The position numbers were made by a program, and so were the translations under genes. 64,000 nt of DNA from Shewanella gelidimarina (GTDB lineage: Bacteria; Pseudomonadota; Gammaproteobacteria; Enterobacterales; Shewanellaceae), in contig NZ_JAKIKW010000002.1 of NCBI RefSeq assembly GCF_023283945.1, forward strand, positions 1 to 64,000, written 5' to 3'. Positions 8,030 to 17,148 of the stretch are shown here, piece after piece. The notes beneath the pieces were generated by a model. The model made no database searches and was not told where the DNA came from. It was given only the letters and a program-made list of their open reading frames with translations. Positions within the stretch are counted from its first letter, which is position 1, and every line of letters begins with the position of its first letter.

Positions 8030-8857
8030 GTGCTCGCCAATGTCTCCGTTTTACAATCAAAGTTAAAATTAATTGATAACAGCAAAGCGTTTCAGGGCTT
8101 TGTTATTTTCGTCATCTTAGTGTCAGCATTATCGATTGGCGCGCACACATATCACCTGCCAAATTGGATGGAGAAGGGATTACTGCTGCTGGATATTGGC
8201 ATCACGGTGTTCTTTGCCATTGAGATTGTCATCCGTTTTCTCGCCAGTGATGGCCCTAAACGTTTTTTCAGCAATGGCTGGAATATCTTCGATACCATAA
8301 TTGTGATTGGCAGTTTAATCCCGACGGGGGGCTCGGCCATCTTGCTGGCAAGGCTACTGCGAATCTTCAGAGTATTACGCTTGGTGTCGATGATCCCAGA
8401 GCTTAGAATGCTGGTGAATGCACTGTTTAAAGCCATACCGAGAATGGGTTACATCGCACTCTTGATGTTCGTGATTTTTTATATCTATGGCGCTATCGGT
8501 AGCATGTTGTTTGCGGATATCAATGACTTCTTATGGGGCGATGTATCTGTGGCGATGTTAACCCTGTTTAGGGTATCGACTTTTGAGTCTTGGACGTCGG
8601 TGATGTACGAAACCATGGCGGTCTATCCACTGAGTTGGATCTATTATTTAAGCTTTATCTTTCTGACCGCATTTGTCTTTTTGAACATGATGGTGGGTGC
8701 AGTGCTGGATGTGATGACGCAAGAAACTGCCATCATGCGCGCTGAAGAAGAAGCAGAGTTAAGCGATGATGAAAAGCCTGCTAGTGTTGCGGACGTCGCT
8801 GAGCTTAAAGTACAAATCGAAGAGCTAAAATGCTTACTGTTGCAGAAGGCGAGTTAA
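8030..8857 (+). CDS. BacNav-type voltage-gated ion channel
   Basis: A 275-residue single-domain six-helix channel of the NaChBac/NavAb type. GTG start, with GAGGGA at 8016-8021. S1 to S3 span about residues 22-95. S4 is LLARLLRIFRVLRLV, with four arginines at three-residue steps. The pore loop TLFRVSTFESWTSVM holds the filter residues ESW, as in bacterial Na+ channels (family TLESW). S6 (IFLTAFVFLNMMVGAVLDVM) runs into an acidic C-terminal coiled coil (EEEAELSDDE... ELKVQIEELKCLLL). Tetramers would conduct Na+ across the inner membrane; roles in motility or pH behaviour are known in Bacillus. Confidence 0.88.
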   Translation: MLANVSVLQSKLKLIDNSKAFQGFVIFVILVSALSIGAHTYHLPNWMEKGLLLLDIGITVFFAIEIVIRFLASDGPKRFFSNGWNIFDTIIVIGSLIPTGGSAILLARLLRIFRVLRLVSMIPELRMLVNALFKAIPRMGYIALLMFVIFYIYGAIGSMLFADINDFLWGDVSVAMLTLFRVSTFESWTSVMYETMAVYPLSWIYYLSFIFLTAFVFLNMMVGAVLDVMTQETAIMRAEEEAELSDDEKPASVADVAELKVQIEELKCLLLQKAS

Positions 8858-8862
8858 CTTCG

Positions 8863-8882
8863 CCGTTCATATTTTTTCATAT
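8863..8882 (+). promoter_or_regulatory. Tandem tor boxes (TorR binding sites) before torF
   Basis: Two adjacent decamers, CCGTTCATAT (8863-8872) and TTTTTCATAT (8873-8882), match the known tor-box consensus CTGTTCATAT at 9 and 7 of 10 positions. They are direct repeats one helical turn apart, about 80-100 bp before the TorF start, with the torR gene just beyond. Confidence 0.75.
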
Positions 8883-8912
8883 AGTTGATTTTTTGGTTAA
8901 CAACTACTCGCA

Positions 8913-8928
8913 AAGTTATTAATAACTT
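8913..8928. promoter_or_regulatory. Perfect 16-bp palindrome in the torF promoter region
   Basis: AAGTTATTAATAACTT lies 34 bp before the torF start. It may be an operator or part of the leader; the binding protein is unknown. Confidence 0.35.
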
Positions 8929-8961
8929 GGGAGTAACCTTTGTCTCAAATAATATAACGAG

Positions 8962-9708
8962 ATGATGAATATGAAAACTGCACACGCTTTAATGCTTGCA
9001 AGCTTAGCGGCTACGACCATGGGAACAGCATTTGCTGCTGACAATCATGACCTGTTTGGTGGCCAGCTCAGTGGTAACCTTAAGTTTGCCTCTGATTATG
9101 TTTTCCGTGGTGAGTCTGAAACGATGGATGGCGATGTTCCCGTAGTGCAAGGCACGTTAGGTTGGGGCAATGATGACGGTTGGTATACCGGTGTTTTTGC
9201 ATCAAACGTCAAGTTTGCCGATCCTAACCTTGAGATTGTCACCGCGCCTTACATCGGTAAAGCTGGTGGCTTCGGCGATAGCGGTTTTACTTACGACGTG
9301 ATGGTGTTTTCATATCTTTATCCCGGTGCATCATATTCTAACTACACCGAATTATGGATTAAAGTCGGTAAGCAATTTGGTCAAGCGAATGTCACGCTAG
9401 AAGTGACTCCGACACTTGATGATTGGTTTGGTGTTGATGGTTGGCAAGGGGTTAACTACGCCGTGCATCCAAGCTATGACTTTAATAATGGCATTAAAGT
9501 ATCAGGATCAATGGGCTACCAAGACCTAGACGGTGAAGGTGCTGAAGGTTGGACCCACTGGAACTTGGGTGTCGAAGCGAGTTATGTTGGTTTAGTCTTT
9601 GATCTTCGTTACCACGGAAGCTCAATTGATAAGTCACACTTAGTCTATGGCACGCAAACTGAGATCTTTGATGATCGCGTTGTCTTTGGCTTAAGTAAGA
9701 GTTTCTAA
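8962..9708 (+). CDS. torF: TorF family putative outer-membrane porin
   Basis: A 248-residue exported beta-barrel protein of the TorF family. The signal peptide ends at GTAFA, followed by ADNHDLFGG. The barrel starts with LSGNLKFASDYVFRGES, the family hallmark, and ends in GLSKSF with the C-terminal Phe typical of outer-membrane proteins. Three ATGs are possible (8962, 8965, 8971); the last has the best spacing from GAG, and the first is kept here. The tor boxes upstream and torR downstream argue for control by the TMAO response. Its transported compound is unknown. Confidence 0.85.
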   Translation: MMNMKTAHALMLASLAATTMGTAFAADNHDLFGGQLSGNLKFASDYVFRGESETMDGDVPVVQGTLGWGNDDGWYTGVFASNVKFADPNLEIVTAPYIGKAGGFGDSGFTYDVMVFSYLYPGASYSNYTELWIKVGKQFGQANVTLEVTPTLDDWFGVDGWQGVNYAVHPSYDFNNGIKVSGSMGYQDLDGEGAEGWTHWNLGVEASYVGLVFDLRYHGSSIDKSHLVYGTQTEIFDDRVVFGLSKSF

Positions 9709-9727
9709 GCCTATCAAATCTATATTG

Positions 9728-9757
9728 AAAAGCCGATTCTACAGAATCGGCTTTTTT
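9728..9757 (+). terminator. Rho-independent terminator after torF
   Basis: The stem AAAGCCGATTC/GAATCGGCTTT with loop TACA is followed by further Ts, 20 bases after the torF stop. Confidence 0.9.
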
Positions 9758-9913
9758 GTTATTGAAGCTGAAACCAAGATCTCTTGTGGCAGATTGAGAT
9801 CGCTGTAAGTGTATTAGCGGCTAATTATGTATATGATGTGGCGTTAAGAGCGATAAAGCGGTTATTCGCATGCAGCTGTTAGATAAATAAATGCGTGTTG
9901 GTTGAGGTAATGT

Positions 9914-10624
9914 ATGGGCTACAGAGTGCTAGTTGTCGATGACGAAGCGGTCATTCGGGCTAGATTAAAAGGCTATTTTGAGAAAGAGGGCTATCAAGTC
10001 CTTGAAGCTCAAGATGGTGAGCAGATGTGGTATGAATTTAACCGCCAGCATATCGATTTAGTGATGCTCGACATTAACTTGCCCGGAACCGATGGCCTAA
10101 GCTTGGCGCGTGAACTACGCAGTCGCGGCGATGTAGGGATCATACTGGTGACTGGCCGTGATGAAACCATCGATAAAATTGTTGGTTTAGAGATGGGCGC
10201 CGATGACTATGTGACCAAACCCTTTGAATTAAGGGAGTTGCTGGTGCGGGTTAAAAACTTATTGTGGCGTATCTCTTTGGTTCAAAAAGCGCTTGCTGAG
10301 AGTAGCGCGCAAGCTGATCCTAATGACAATATTATTGCCTTTAATGACTATGTATTAGAGCTCAATAGCCGAAAGCTGATTGGCAGTGGTGAGATTATTA
10401 AACTCACTAAAGCAGAGTTTGAGCTATTGACTGCCTTTGCTCTTCACCCACAGCAAGTGTTGTCGCGCGACCGATTAATGCAGCAAACCAGTCATCGTAA
10501 TCAGGACGTCAACGATAGAACTATCGATGTGATTATTCGACGCCTGCGCAATAAGTTATCTCCAGAATTATTTGTCACCGTACATGGCGAAGGTTATCTG
10601 TTTGCCGCGAAGGTGAAAGACTAG
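9914..10624 (+). CDS. torR: TMAO response regulator TorR
   Basis: A 236-residue OmpR-family regulator. The receiver (residues 4-115) has the acidic pair D9/D10, the phosphorylated D53 in MLDINLPG, and a conserved Lys in VTKPFE. A winged-helix output domain covers about residues 140-232 (LTKAEFELLTAFALHP... DRTIDVIIRRLRNKL). The torF-torR-torT-torS context gives the identity. It would activate TMAO respiration genes when phosphorylated by TorS. Its TAG stop codon coincides with the first three bases of a degenerate copy of the repeat described at 16474. No reductase genes (torECAD) are in the window. Confidence 0.88.
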   Translation: MGYRVLVVDDEAVIRARLKGYFEKEGYQVLEAQDGEQMWYEFNRQHIDLVMLDINLPGTDGLSLARELRSRGDVGIILVTGRDETIDKIVGLEMGADDYVTKPFELRELLVRVKNLLWRISLVQKALAESSAQADPNDNIIAFNDYVLELNSRKLIGSGEIIKLTKAEFELLTAFALHPQQVLSRDRLMQQTSHRNQDVNDRTIDVIIRRLRNKLSPELFVTVHGEGYLFAAKVKD

Positions 10625-10669
10625 GGGCTGTTAATCTTTCAGGGTTTTACATGCTGCAGTTTATTGGCT
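10622..10669 (+). repeat. Remnant of the TAGGGGCTGTTGATC repeat (left end)
   Basis: TAGGGGCTGTTAATCTTTC, then CTGCAGTTTATTGGCT, matches the left end of the elements at 16474 and 50423. Only about 48 bp remain, squeezed between the convergent torR and torT genes, and the torR stop codon is part of it. Confidence 0.75.
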
Positions 10670-10679
10670 CCGTTAGGTA

Positions 10680-11759
10680 TTAATTGTCTGGGCTTACCCG
10701 ATAGATAGGGTAATAGTCGGCCGGAGCTAAGCTGGTTTTTAACACCTGTTGATTAATATTCCCAATGACTTGGCTTTGTATTTTGGGGCCAATATCGCCA
10801 AAGGGTTCAGCACCTTGCAGTTCCCTCACTACAACGTCAATGGCAAGCATGCCTTGCACAACGACCAAATCATCGTTACTGAACTCTACCCGTTCACGAT
10901 AGATCCCTCTGAGTATTGCGGGGGACAGATAGCTGCTGACTAATTTGACCTTATGCTCAAGCTGGTACTGCCTTAAAATTGAAACGCCCGCCTCGATAGC
11001 GACCGCGCTGCCTAGAATATACTGCGGCGTTTGTGTCTTTAATAACGCCTCCAGTTCATCGCGATATAAGTTGCGATTGTTATCAGCGTGACGCACTGCT
11101 GAGATACCGACTTTACTGCCGATTAACGCCGCTGTTAACCCTTGCTCAACCAAACCACTGCCCCCCTGTTTATCGGGGCCTGCAAGTAGCGCTACTTGGG
11201 AACTGACTTGGGTGGTTTTATCCGTCTGCTGACGAATATATTGCCCTGCTTGAAAGCCCATTTGATACCAGTTAACGCCTACCCGTGTGGTGACCTGTTT
11301 ATGGTCAAGACGATTGACCAACGCAATAATAGGTTTGTTAATGGGTGGCTTATAAAATTCAAGTAGATCAGGGCGAACCCCCCCGAGTAATATGGCATCA
11401 AAATTGTGCTTCATGCAGTTATCGAGCTGGCTTAATTGTTTGTCTAAGCCGTAATAACTGCCTGCTTCAAATAGTTCTACATGCAGTTTTAACTTCTTTG
11501 CTTGTTGTACCAGGCCATAGTTAATACCGGTCCAATAACTGTCTTTTAGATGAGGCATTAACACACAAATACGCCAGTCTTTTTTAGCGTTAGTCAGCGG
11601 CGTATATTGCACCTCTGTGCTGTGTTGGATTTTGTTATCGAAAGGCAGTCTTTGTTCAAGTGACCAAGAGGGCACCGATATGGCCGCATTGGCAAATGGA
11701 CTGGCAAGCAATAGCGCGAGTAATACCTTTACCCACCGTTGGAATGGTTTTGCCATCAT
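10680..11759 (-). CDS. torT: Periplasmic TMAO-binding protein TorT
   Basis: A periplasmic binding protein of the LacI/ribose-binding type, about 359 residues. It has a signal peptide (WVKVLLALLLASPFANA) and a ligand fold with KDWRICVLMPHLKDSYWTGINYG at the start, an ILLGGVRPDLL strand, and LVNRLDHKQVTTRVGVNWYQMG. TorT captures TMAO and signals through the TorS periplasmic domain. The start is set at 11759, where AGGG lies 7 bases upstream; the ATG at 11765 would be too close. It is divergent from torS, with a 183-bp repeat between them. Confidence 0.87.
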   Translation of the reverse strand: MMAKPFQRWVKVLLALLLASPFANAAISVPSWSLEQRLPFDNKIQHSTEVQYTPLTNAKKDWRICVLMPHLKDSYWTGINYGLVQQAKKLKLHVELFEAGSYYGLDKQLSQLDNCMKHNFDAILLGGVRPDLLEFYKPPINKPIIALVNRLDHKQVTTRVGVNWYQMGFQAGQYIRQQTDKTTQVSSQVALLAGPDKQGGSGLVEQGLTAALIGSKVGISAVRHADNNRNLYRDELEALLKTQTPQYILGSAVAIEAGVSILRQYQLEHKVKLVSSYLSPAILRGIYRERVEFSNDDLVVVQGMLAIDVVVRELQGAEPFGDIGPKIQSQVIGNINQQVLKTSLAPADYYPIYRVSPDN

Positions 11760-11781
11760 TAACATACCCTTGATTCATGTT

Positions 11782-11964
11782 ATACCAATTACATTAAGTC
11801 TCTGTTCATTCAGTGCGTTGAACTCCAGCCTATGGGGATCGCTCTGACATTGCACTTCTGCTTTTGTCGGCTCACAAGGGATTAACCATTATCAGGTCAA
11901 GGCGTCTTGAATTGAAAAGCTTGAGTGTTTCTAAATTGACTACCTATTTAATGCAATTGGTATT
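11782..11964 (+). repeat. Palindrome-ended dispersed repeat (ATACCAATT family), short form
   Basis: The ends are inverted: ATACCAATTACATTAA at 11782-11797 and TTAATGCAATTGGTAT at 11949-11964. The interior (for example GTCTTGAATTGAAAAG) resembles the element ending at 16384. No coding capacity. It occupies most of the torT-torS divergent promoter region. Confidence 0.8.
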
Positions 11965-12003
11965 AATGTGTGAGTCAATATTGTAACAGCATAACGTAAA
12001 AGA

Positions 12004-15000
12004 GTGAGTGCTTTGTATTTGACTCCATCATCGCGACCCAGACTATCCTTATCAAGAAAGAGCCTAATAGGTCGCTTAATGCTGGCCTTTAGTTTATTGG
12101 CACTGCTGTTACTGCTGTTGGTGACGTTAGGGAGCTTAAGTTTGCACTGGGTGCAGCAAGCGGATAAATACCTTTACGATAAAGCACTACCTGCATCAGA
12201 GGCGGCGCGTCAGTTGGTATTATCAAGTAATGCATTGGCCGAAAATGCCAAATTACTTGGACAATCTGAGCTTGAATCTCAGCGGCAATTGGTCGGCCGT
12301 AAACTGTCGATCAATAGTGGCGCAATGCTTAACGCGATTAGTGCGTTAAAAGCCTTGAATGTAAACTTTGATTTAAGCCTTGAACAGAGTGCATCAGATA
12401 TCATTCTCGACTTGTCGCGTCTTGGGGAGCAAGTGGGGCAGCGTATTTTGGCGGCTTATCAATTACAGCTCCAAGGTAAAGCGCTGGTGGCTGCGTCAAA
12501 CGAAAGCACTGACTTGTTATTGGCAGAGCTGGCCATCGTCGATTCCGGTATCTTATCAAAAATCAGTTTGGCATATCCGCAAGCCGTGGGAGTAGAGCAA
12601 ACCTCAAAGTTGCTCGACACCTTGATTGAGCAAGATCTCGATATTCAAGAACGGCTGAATCGAGCCCTTAAAATTGTGCATAATATTGCTTTGATGGGAC
12701 AAGTGTTTCAATCACCAGAGTTAGGTAGTGGCATCTTTAATTCGTTAGCCAAAAACGATAGTCAGCTGAGAGAACTCGGGGTATCCATTTCAGGTTTGAA
12801 TGATCCTGCATCAGATGCTGGATTACGCTACTTTGCATCCTTGACCAGTTTATCTAATATTATTCGTGACCCTGTTAGATCGAAAGCTTTTGCAAGACAA
12901 GTCCGTATTTTACAGACGTTGCCCCAGAGTATATTGCTGCAAAAACAACACACTCAACTAAATCAAGCGCAAGAGTTAAAACTACAAGCCCTTACTGATA
13001 AATTAGATGCGCTAAATAGTGCTGTTGATACTGCCATGAGCATTCAACGTGTAGAGGCTGATAAAGCCAGAGTCGATTACCTTAATCAGTTGAGTTGGTC
13101 TAAGGTAAGCCTGTTGCTGACAGGCTTGTTGATGCTGCTAGTTATCGCCTTTGTTGTCTATAAAGTGATCTACCAAGGCATTGCGCTCAAACTCAATGCT
13201 GCCACAACCGCATTGGCGCAGCTGAGCCTGGGTAATACTGCTGTGACCATCGATACAGAAGGTGATGACGAGTTAGCGGCAATGGCCAGCGCGATTAAAG
13301 CATTTAAGCAGAAGACCGAACATAACCTTAAACTACAAGCCGAACTACGTGATACTGCTACAGAGCTGTTTGAACATAAACAAGCATTGGAAGCCACTGT
13401 TGAGGCGCGCACATTGGAGCTGGCTGAGGCCAATGTTCAGCTAGATAAAGAAGCCAAAGGGCATGTATTAGCCCGTGATATGGCAGAGCAGGCTAACCAA
13501 GCAAAGTCGCTGTTTTTAGCCACTATGAGCCATGAAATTAGAACACCGTTAAACGGTCTACTTGGCACGTTAACTTTGCTTGGTCACTCAAAACTACCGC
13601 CATCACAACGGCAGATGTTGGCATTATCACAATACAGTGGAACGCTGTTACAAACGTTGTTAAACGACATATTGGATTTCTCCCGCCTTGAGCAAAGTAA
13701 GCTGGCTAATGAGCCTCGGGCTGTGGATCTTGCTGAGTTACTCGATGAAGTTACAGCCATTATGCTTGCTGGCGCAGGTTTGGCAGGCCTGACTTTGGTG
13801 GCAAACTATAAAAACCTGCCAAAGTGGGTCTATATAGACGGTCCAAAATTACGCCAAGTACTGTTTAATTTATTGGGTAATTCCATTAAGTTCACTCCGC
13901 AAGGCACCGTTGAATTGAGCGTAATGGTTGAACAAGGTGCACTGGCCTTTAAAGTACAAGACAGCGGTGTGGGCATTGATTGCAGTGCCATGACAAAACT
14001 CTTTAAAGCCTATAGTAATGAGCCCAGTAAAGGCCGCGATCGTGGTACCGGACTCGGGCTTGCGATCAGTAAACAGCTGGTCGAACTTATGCGTGCGGGC
14101 GCTGAAGCTTCAAAGGCTTTATGGGTAACAAGCCAAGTTACTCAGGGCAGTAGCTTTGGTTTTTCATTACCGCTTACTGAATGCGTAGAACCTGATATGG
14201 CGCAGCAGCTACAAGCCGTACTTGTTAGCGCTAAACGGGTGCTGGTGGTGGAAGATAACAAGATTAATGCGATGGTTGCGCAAGGGTTTTTAGCACATCT
14301 TGGCCATGATTCCGTATTAGCGACTAGTTGTGAAGCTGCAAGGCAGGCCTACACAACTGCAAGTGCCAGTGATTACGATGCGGTGATGCTTGATATTCAA
14401 CTCGGCGATGGCTCGGGGATGACTTTGCTTGAAGAGTTACAGCAGATTAATGCACAGATAGGGCATTCACTGCCGATCGCGGCCTTTACCGCTCAACTGC
14501 AAGCAGAAGATATGGAAAATTATCAACAGCAAGGCTTTGATTTGGTGTTAATGAAGCCGCTTGATATGAAGGCGTTAAGCGCTTGGCTTGGACGAGCAAA
14601 AGAGATTGATGAATTAAATGCTACGCCCGAGGCGGCATCGCAAACGGCAGCAAATGCCCCATTGCTCGAAACAGCACCTGAATCTAAAGCTATGCCAGAT
14701 GCGAATTTAGCACTATTAGATGACACGCTGCTAACGCAAGATATGAGTTACTTAGGTAAAGAGGCTGTGGTTGAGCTGTTTGAGCTTTACCGTGGTTCCA
14801 GCCAAGCACATATGGCAACCTTAGCGACAGCGCCTAAGGATTTTGAGCGAATATTACATGCACTAAAAGGCAGCAGCGCCAGCATGGGGTTAACGCAACT
14901 GGCTACAACATGTGGTGATATCGAACAATTAAAAGTCACGGCTGAAGAGTACCAGCAGCAACATCAACAGTTGTTAGCGTTATGGCAGCGATCGATGGAG

Positions 15001-15042
15001 GTATTATCATTGTGGCTAGACGAGCAGGAAGAAGCGCTGTAG
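12004..15042 (+). CDS. torS: TMAO sensor hybrid histidine kinase TorS
   Basis: A 1012-residue tripartite kinase. TM1 is near residues 25-47, a helical periplasmic sensor covers about 50-365, TM2 is about 368-390 and is followed by a HAMP domain. HisKA carries phospho-acceptor H510 ([13 protein letters not shown]). The ATPase domain has [17 protein letters not shown] and [11 protein letters not shown] boxes. The receiver has D797 ([11 protein letters not shown]), and the Hpt domain has H952 ([13 protein letters not shown]). This is the full TorS relay, ending in transfer to TorR. GTG start; the ribosome site is weak. Partner TorT is encoded divergently. Confidence 0.9.
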   Translation: MSALYLTPSSRPRLSLSRKSLIGRLMLAFSLLALLLLLLVTLGSLSLHWVQQADKYLYDKALPASEAARQLVLSSNALAENAKLLGQSELESQRQLVGRKLSINSGAMLNAISALKALNVNFDLSLEQSASDIILDLSRLGEQVGQRILAAYQLQLQGKALVAASNESTDLLLAELAIVDSGILSKISLAYPQAVGVEQTSKLLDTLIEQDLDIQERLNRALKIVHNIALMGQVFQSPELGSGIFNSLAKNDSQLRELGVSISGLNDPASDAGLRYFASLTSLSNIIRDPVRSKAFARQVRILQTLPQSILLQKQHTQLNQAQELKLQALTDKLDALNSAVDTAMSIQRVEADKARVDYLNQLSWSKVSLLLTGLLMLLVIAFVVYKVIYQGIALKLNAATTALAQLSLGNTAVTIDTEGDDELAAMASAIKAFKQKTEHNLKLQAELRDTATELFEHKQALEATVEARTLELAEANVQLDKEAKGHVLARDMAEQANQAKSLFLATMSHEIRTPLNGLLGTLTLLGHSKLPPSQRQMLALSQYSGTLLQTLLNDILDFSRLEQSKLANEPRAVDLAELLDEVTAIMLAGAGLAGLTLVANYKNLPKWVYIDGPKLRQVLFNLLGNSIKFTPQGTVELSVMVEQGALAFKVQDSGVGIDCSAMTKLFKAYSNEPSKGRDRGTGLGLAISKQLVELMRAGAEASKALWVTSQVTQGSSFGFSLPLTECVEPDMAQQLQAVLVSAKRVLVVEDNKINAMVAQGFLAHLGHDSVLATSCEAARQAYTTASASDYDAVMLDIQLGDGSGMTLLEELQQINAQIGHSLPIAAFTAQLQAEDMENYQQQGFDLVLMKPLDMKALSAWLGRAKEIDELNATPEAASQTAANAPLLETAPESKAMPDANLALLDDTLLTQDMSYLGKEAVVELFELYRGSSQAHMATLATAPKDFERILHALKGSSASMGLTQLATTCGDIEQLKVTAEEYQQQHQQLLALWQRSMEVLSLWLDEQEEAL

Positions 15043-15588
15043 AACTATTAACCAACAAGTGGTTAGTTAAAGGCGCAGACATAGAAGATATTTGTTATTA
15101 ATGCATTCAGCGTTCTTCATCTCAGCAGATTAAGATGTTTGCCCCAACCAAGGCTAAGCGACGCTAGCAGCTGTACATTCAAACTATAACCCACGAACAC
15201 GACTATATAGTGAGTGCAGCTAAATAGAACGGGTACTGTTGCTTTGAGGATGACTTTAGAGCATCAAGCATTTGAACTAGAGTTTAGCCGTGCGGTTAAA
15301 CTGAAAGCCATGTGACATTGGTAATGATTTTCAATTTTTATGGCATCTCTTCATCTTTTATGAATAAAAGCTTTACAATATCTCAAAGTGCTGTAAAGTA
15401 CGCCTTGCTCTGGCATACAGAGTTATTAATGAAACATCAAGTAAAAGTAAAGCTTCAGATTCTGCGTTATCGTTGTATCATCTGTGTTTCCCTTAGCTTC
15501 ATCGTAACATTTAATAATTCAAGCTCTCAGCACATCGCACTTTCGCGATAGATTTATTAATTCTCCACTAATATATAAGGGACATAAA
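15043..15588 (+). other. Spacer between torS and the cold-shock gene
   Basis: 546 bases with no convincing gene. The open frame at 15312-15551 lacks a ribosome site and has an unnatural composition. The right half is probably the promoter and a long leader of the cold-shock gene, as is usual for csp mRNAs. Confidence 0.5.
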
Positions 15589-15801
15589 ATGTCTAACTCA
15601 ACTACTGGCATCGTAAAATGGTTTAACGAAGACAAAGGTTTTGGCTTCATTACTCAAGACAATGGCGGCGCTGACGTATTCGTACATTTCCGCGCTATCA
15701 CTTCAGAGGGTTTCAAGACTCTTGCTGAAGGCCAAAAAGTTTCTTTCGACCTAGAGCAAGGCCAAAAAGGCCCACAAGCAGCTAACGTAGTTGCTATCTA
15801 G
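15589..15801 (+). CDS. Cold-shock protein, CspA family
   Basis: A 70-residue single CSD domain with both RNA-binding motifs, [15 protein letters not shown] (RNP1) and DVFVHFRAI (RNP2). It would bind single-stranded RNA or DNA and melt structured mRNAs on cold shift or in fast growth. AAGGGA lies 6 bases before the ATG. It is a single-gene unit closed by the terminator at 15887-15914. Codon choice is strongly biased (for example GGCTTC, GGCCCA), as for a highly expressed gene. Confidence 0.96.
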   Translation: MSNSTTGIVKWFNEDKGFGFITQDNGGADVFVHFRAITSEGFKTLAEGQKVSFDLEQGQKGPQAANVVAI

Positions 15802-15886
15802 TCGAAAGTCGACACAAGTAGTTTAATTACTGTTTGAGTCAACTTTAAATAATTGAATAAAAGTTAAATTTTCTTCAATTATTAAA

Positions 15887-15914
15887 AAAAGCGAACCTTT
15901 AGGTTCGCTTTTTT
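15887..15914 (+). terminator. Rho-independent terminator after the csp gene
   Basis: Stem AAAAGCGAACC/GGTTCGCTTTT with loop TTTA, then more Ts. Symmetric A and T tracts could let it work on both strands. Confidence 0.92.
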
Positions 15915-15944
15915 GCGTTTAAAAGAAAATAATTCTGTTCTAAT

Positions 15945-16384
15945 ACCCTTTGGATTAAATTGGTCGTAAATTCAGCCACACTCACCCATTTTAAAATCAG
16001 AGCGCATCGGTGAGACTGCAGTGGTTCAATGAAAAGCAGAAGTGAAAACCATGAGCTATTGCTATTTAATACCAATTCCATTAAAGAGTTGGTCATTCAG
16101 CGGGAATTTAAATCACTTTAGACAAGCACGTGGCTTGTAGCTAATAGTTATTCTCGGCTCTAGCATCCTGCTTCACTCTACCTTCTGCATCCATGCAGGC
16201 GTATATCGAAAGCCACATGCGCCGTATTAAGGGATTTAAAACCCGCACGCAGTGAGCTTTTCAGGACATTCACTGCTGCGTTGCATTGTCTTAAAAGGGA
16301 ATAACCATTTCTTCCACAATGCGCCTTGAATTGAAAGTCCTGAAAAAGCTCTGAATTGATCACATCCTTAATGGAATTGGTATA
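15945..16384 (+). repeat. Palindrome-ended dispersed repeats (ATACCAATT family), nested
   Basis: A long form runs from TACCAATTCCATTAA at 16070 to TTAATGGAATTGGTA near 16369-16383, about 315 bp. The stretch just before it (about 15945-16069) carries AAAAGCAGAAGTG, the reverse complement of a piece inside the repeat at 11782-11964, so a second, inverted and partial copy abuts it. No gene is supported inside. Confidence 0.72.
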
Positions 16385-16473
16385 ATTCACAGATGCTTAA
16401 TACAGTGGCGATTAATACGGACAAAAAAACGAATGAGTCAGAATAAAAAAGGGTTGTGAGCTAGCTTGGAAGT

Positions 16474-16740
16474 TAGGGGCTGTTGATCTTTCACGGTTGT
16501 TTTTGCCGCAGTTTATTGGCTATTTTGACAAGGCGGAGGCTATGTCGTTTAGTCATTCTCCACAAATAGCCTACAACACAGTAAAAATAGCCAAGAAGCG
16601 CGGCCCTTCGGGTTCGTTTCAATACTTTTATTACTGCGTTACGAGCTTTTCGCTTAGCCAGCTAAGCATCATCGCTCAAGCCTTGTACTAAAATCATTGA
16701 ATTCGAACAAAAACTAAGCTCGAAAGATCAACAGCCCCTA
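16474..16740 (+). repeat. MITE-like element with ~19-bp terminal inverted repeats (copy 1)
   Basis: 267 bp bounded by TAGGGGCTGTTGATCTTTC and its exact reverse complement at the right end (722-740 of the 16-kb block). There is no transposase. A second, 291-bp copy with the same ends is at 50423-50713, and a remnant of the left end at 10622. Internal sequence is conserved, for example GCCAAGAAGCGCGGCCCTT. The mobilising transposase is not in this window. Confidence 0.88.
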
Positions 16741-16950
16741 GTATCGGCTTGGCGGTATTTATTCAGTCATCTGTGTTGATAAACCTTGCTGTAGACGTCA
16801 GCCAAAATCTATTTTTGCCTGTGTTCCACGTTATAGTCGCCCCTGAATTTGCCCCTCGAATATTCTACTTACCCTAGGTACCTATTTCTAGCCCTGACAC
16901 TACTGTGCCTAAATGGGTATTCTCTGCGGTATCCCCCTCTCTATTAGCTT

Positions 16951-17028
16951 GTCATTGCGACTATTATCGAATTGTCTTTTTGACATGGCGATTGTTTATG
17001 TGACACTAATTGTTGTTGTCATATTTAC
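16951..17028. promoter_or_regulatory. Four NorR-type enhancer sites (GT-N7-AC)
   Basis: GTCATTGCGAC (16951-16961), GTCTTTTTGAC (16974-16984), GTTTATGTGAC (16994-17004) and GTCATATTTAC (17018-17028) all fit GT-N7-AC, the core of the NorR site, at steps of 23, 20 and 24 bases. E. coli norVW has three such sites upstream of a sigma-54 promoter. The match and spacing are seen; binding by NorR is inferred. Confidence 0.7.
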
Positions 17029-17083
17029 ACTGTCATTAGTGCGTATTTTGTCTTTATCTAATATTTTCAATGAATTACTTTTT

Positions 17084-17099
17084 TGGCATGGTTAGTGCA
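17084..17099 (+). promoter_or_regulatory. Sigma-54 promoter of norVW
   Basis: TTGGCATGGTTAGTGCAA has the diagnostic GG (17085-17086), ten bases, then GC (17097-17098), close to TGGCACG-N4-TTGCA. It lies about 50 bp before the norV ATG and 56 bp after the last NorR-type site. Confidence 0.8.
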
Positions 17100-17148
17100 A
17101 TTACTCAAGTAGAAGATTTGATTTATTTAATATTTTAGGGTGTAACTA

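Noticed and set aside
11801..11810. Tor box (CTGTTCATTC) upstream of torT
   Set aside because: It is part of the dispersed repeat at 11782-11964 and has no second box beside it.
15312..15551. Rightward 79-codon frame before the cold-shock gene
   Set aside because: No ribosome site, odd composition, and probably the csp leader region.
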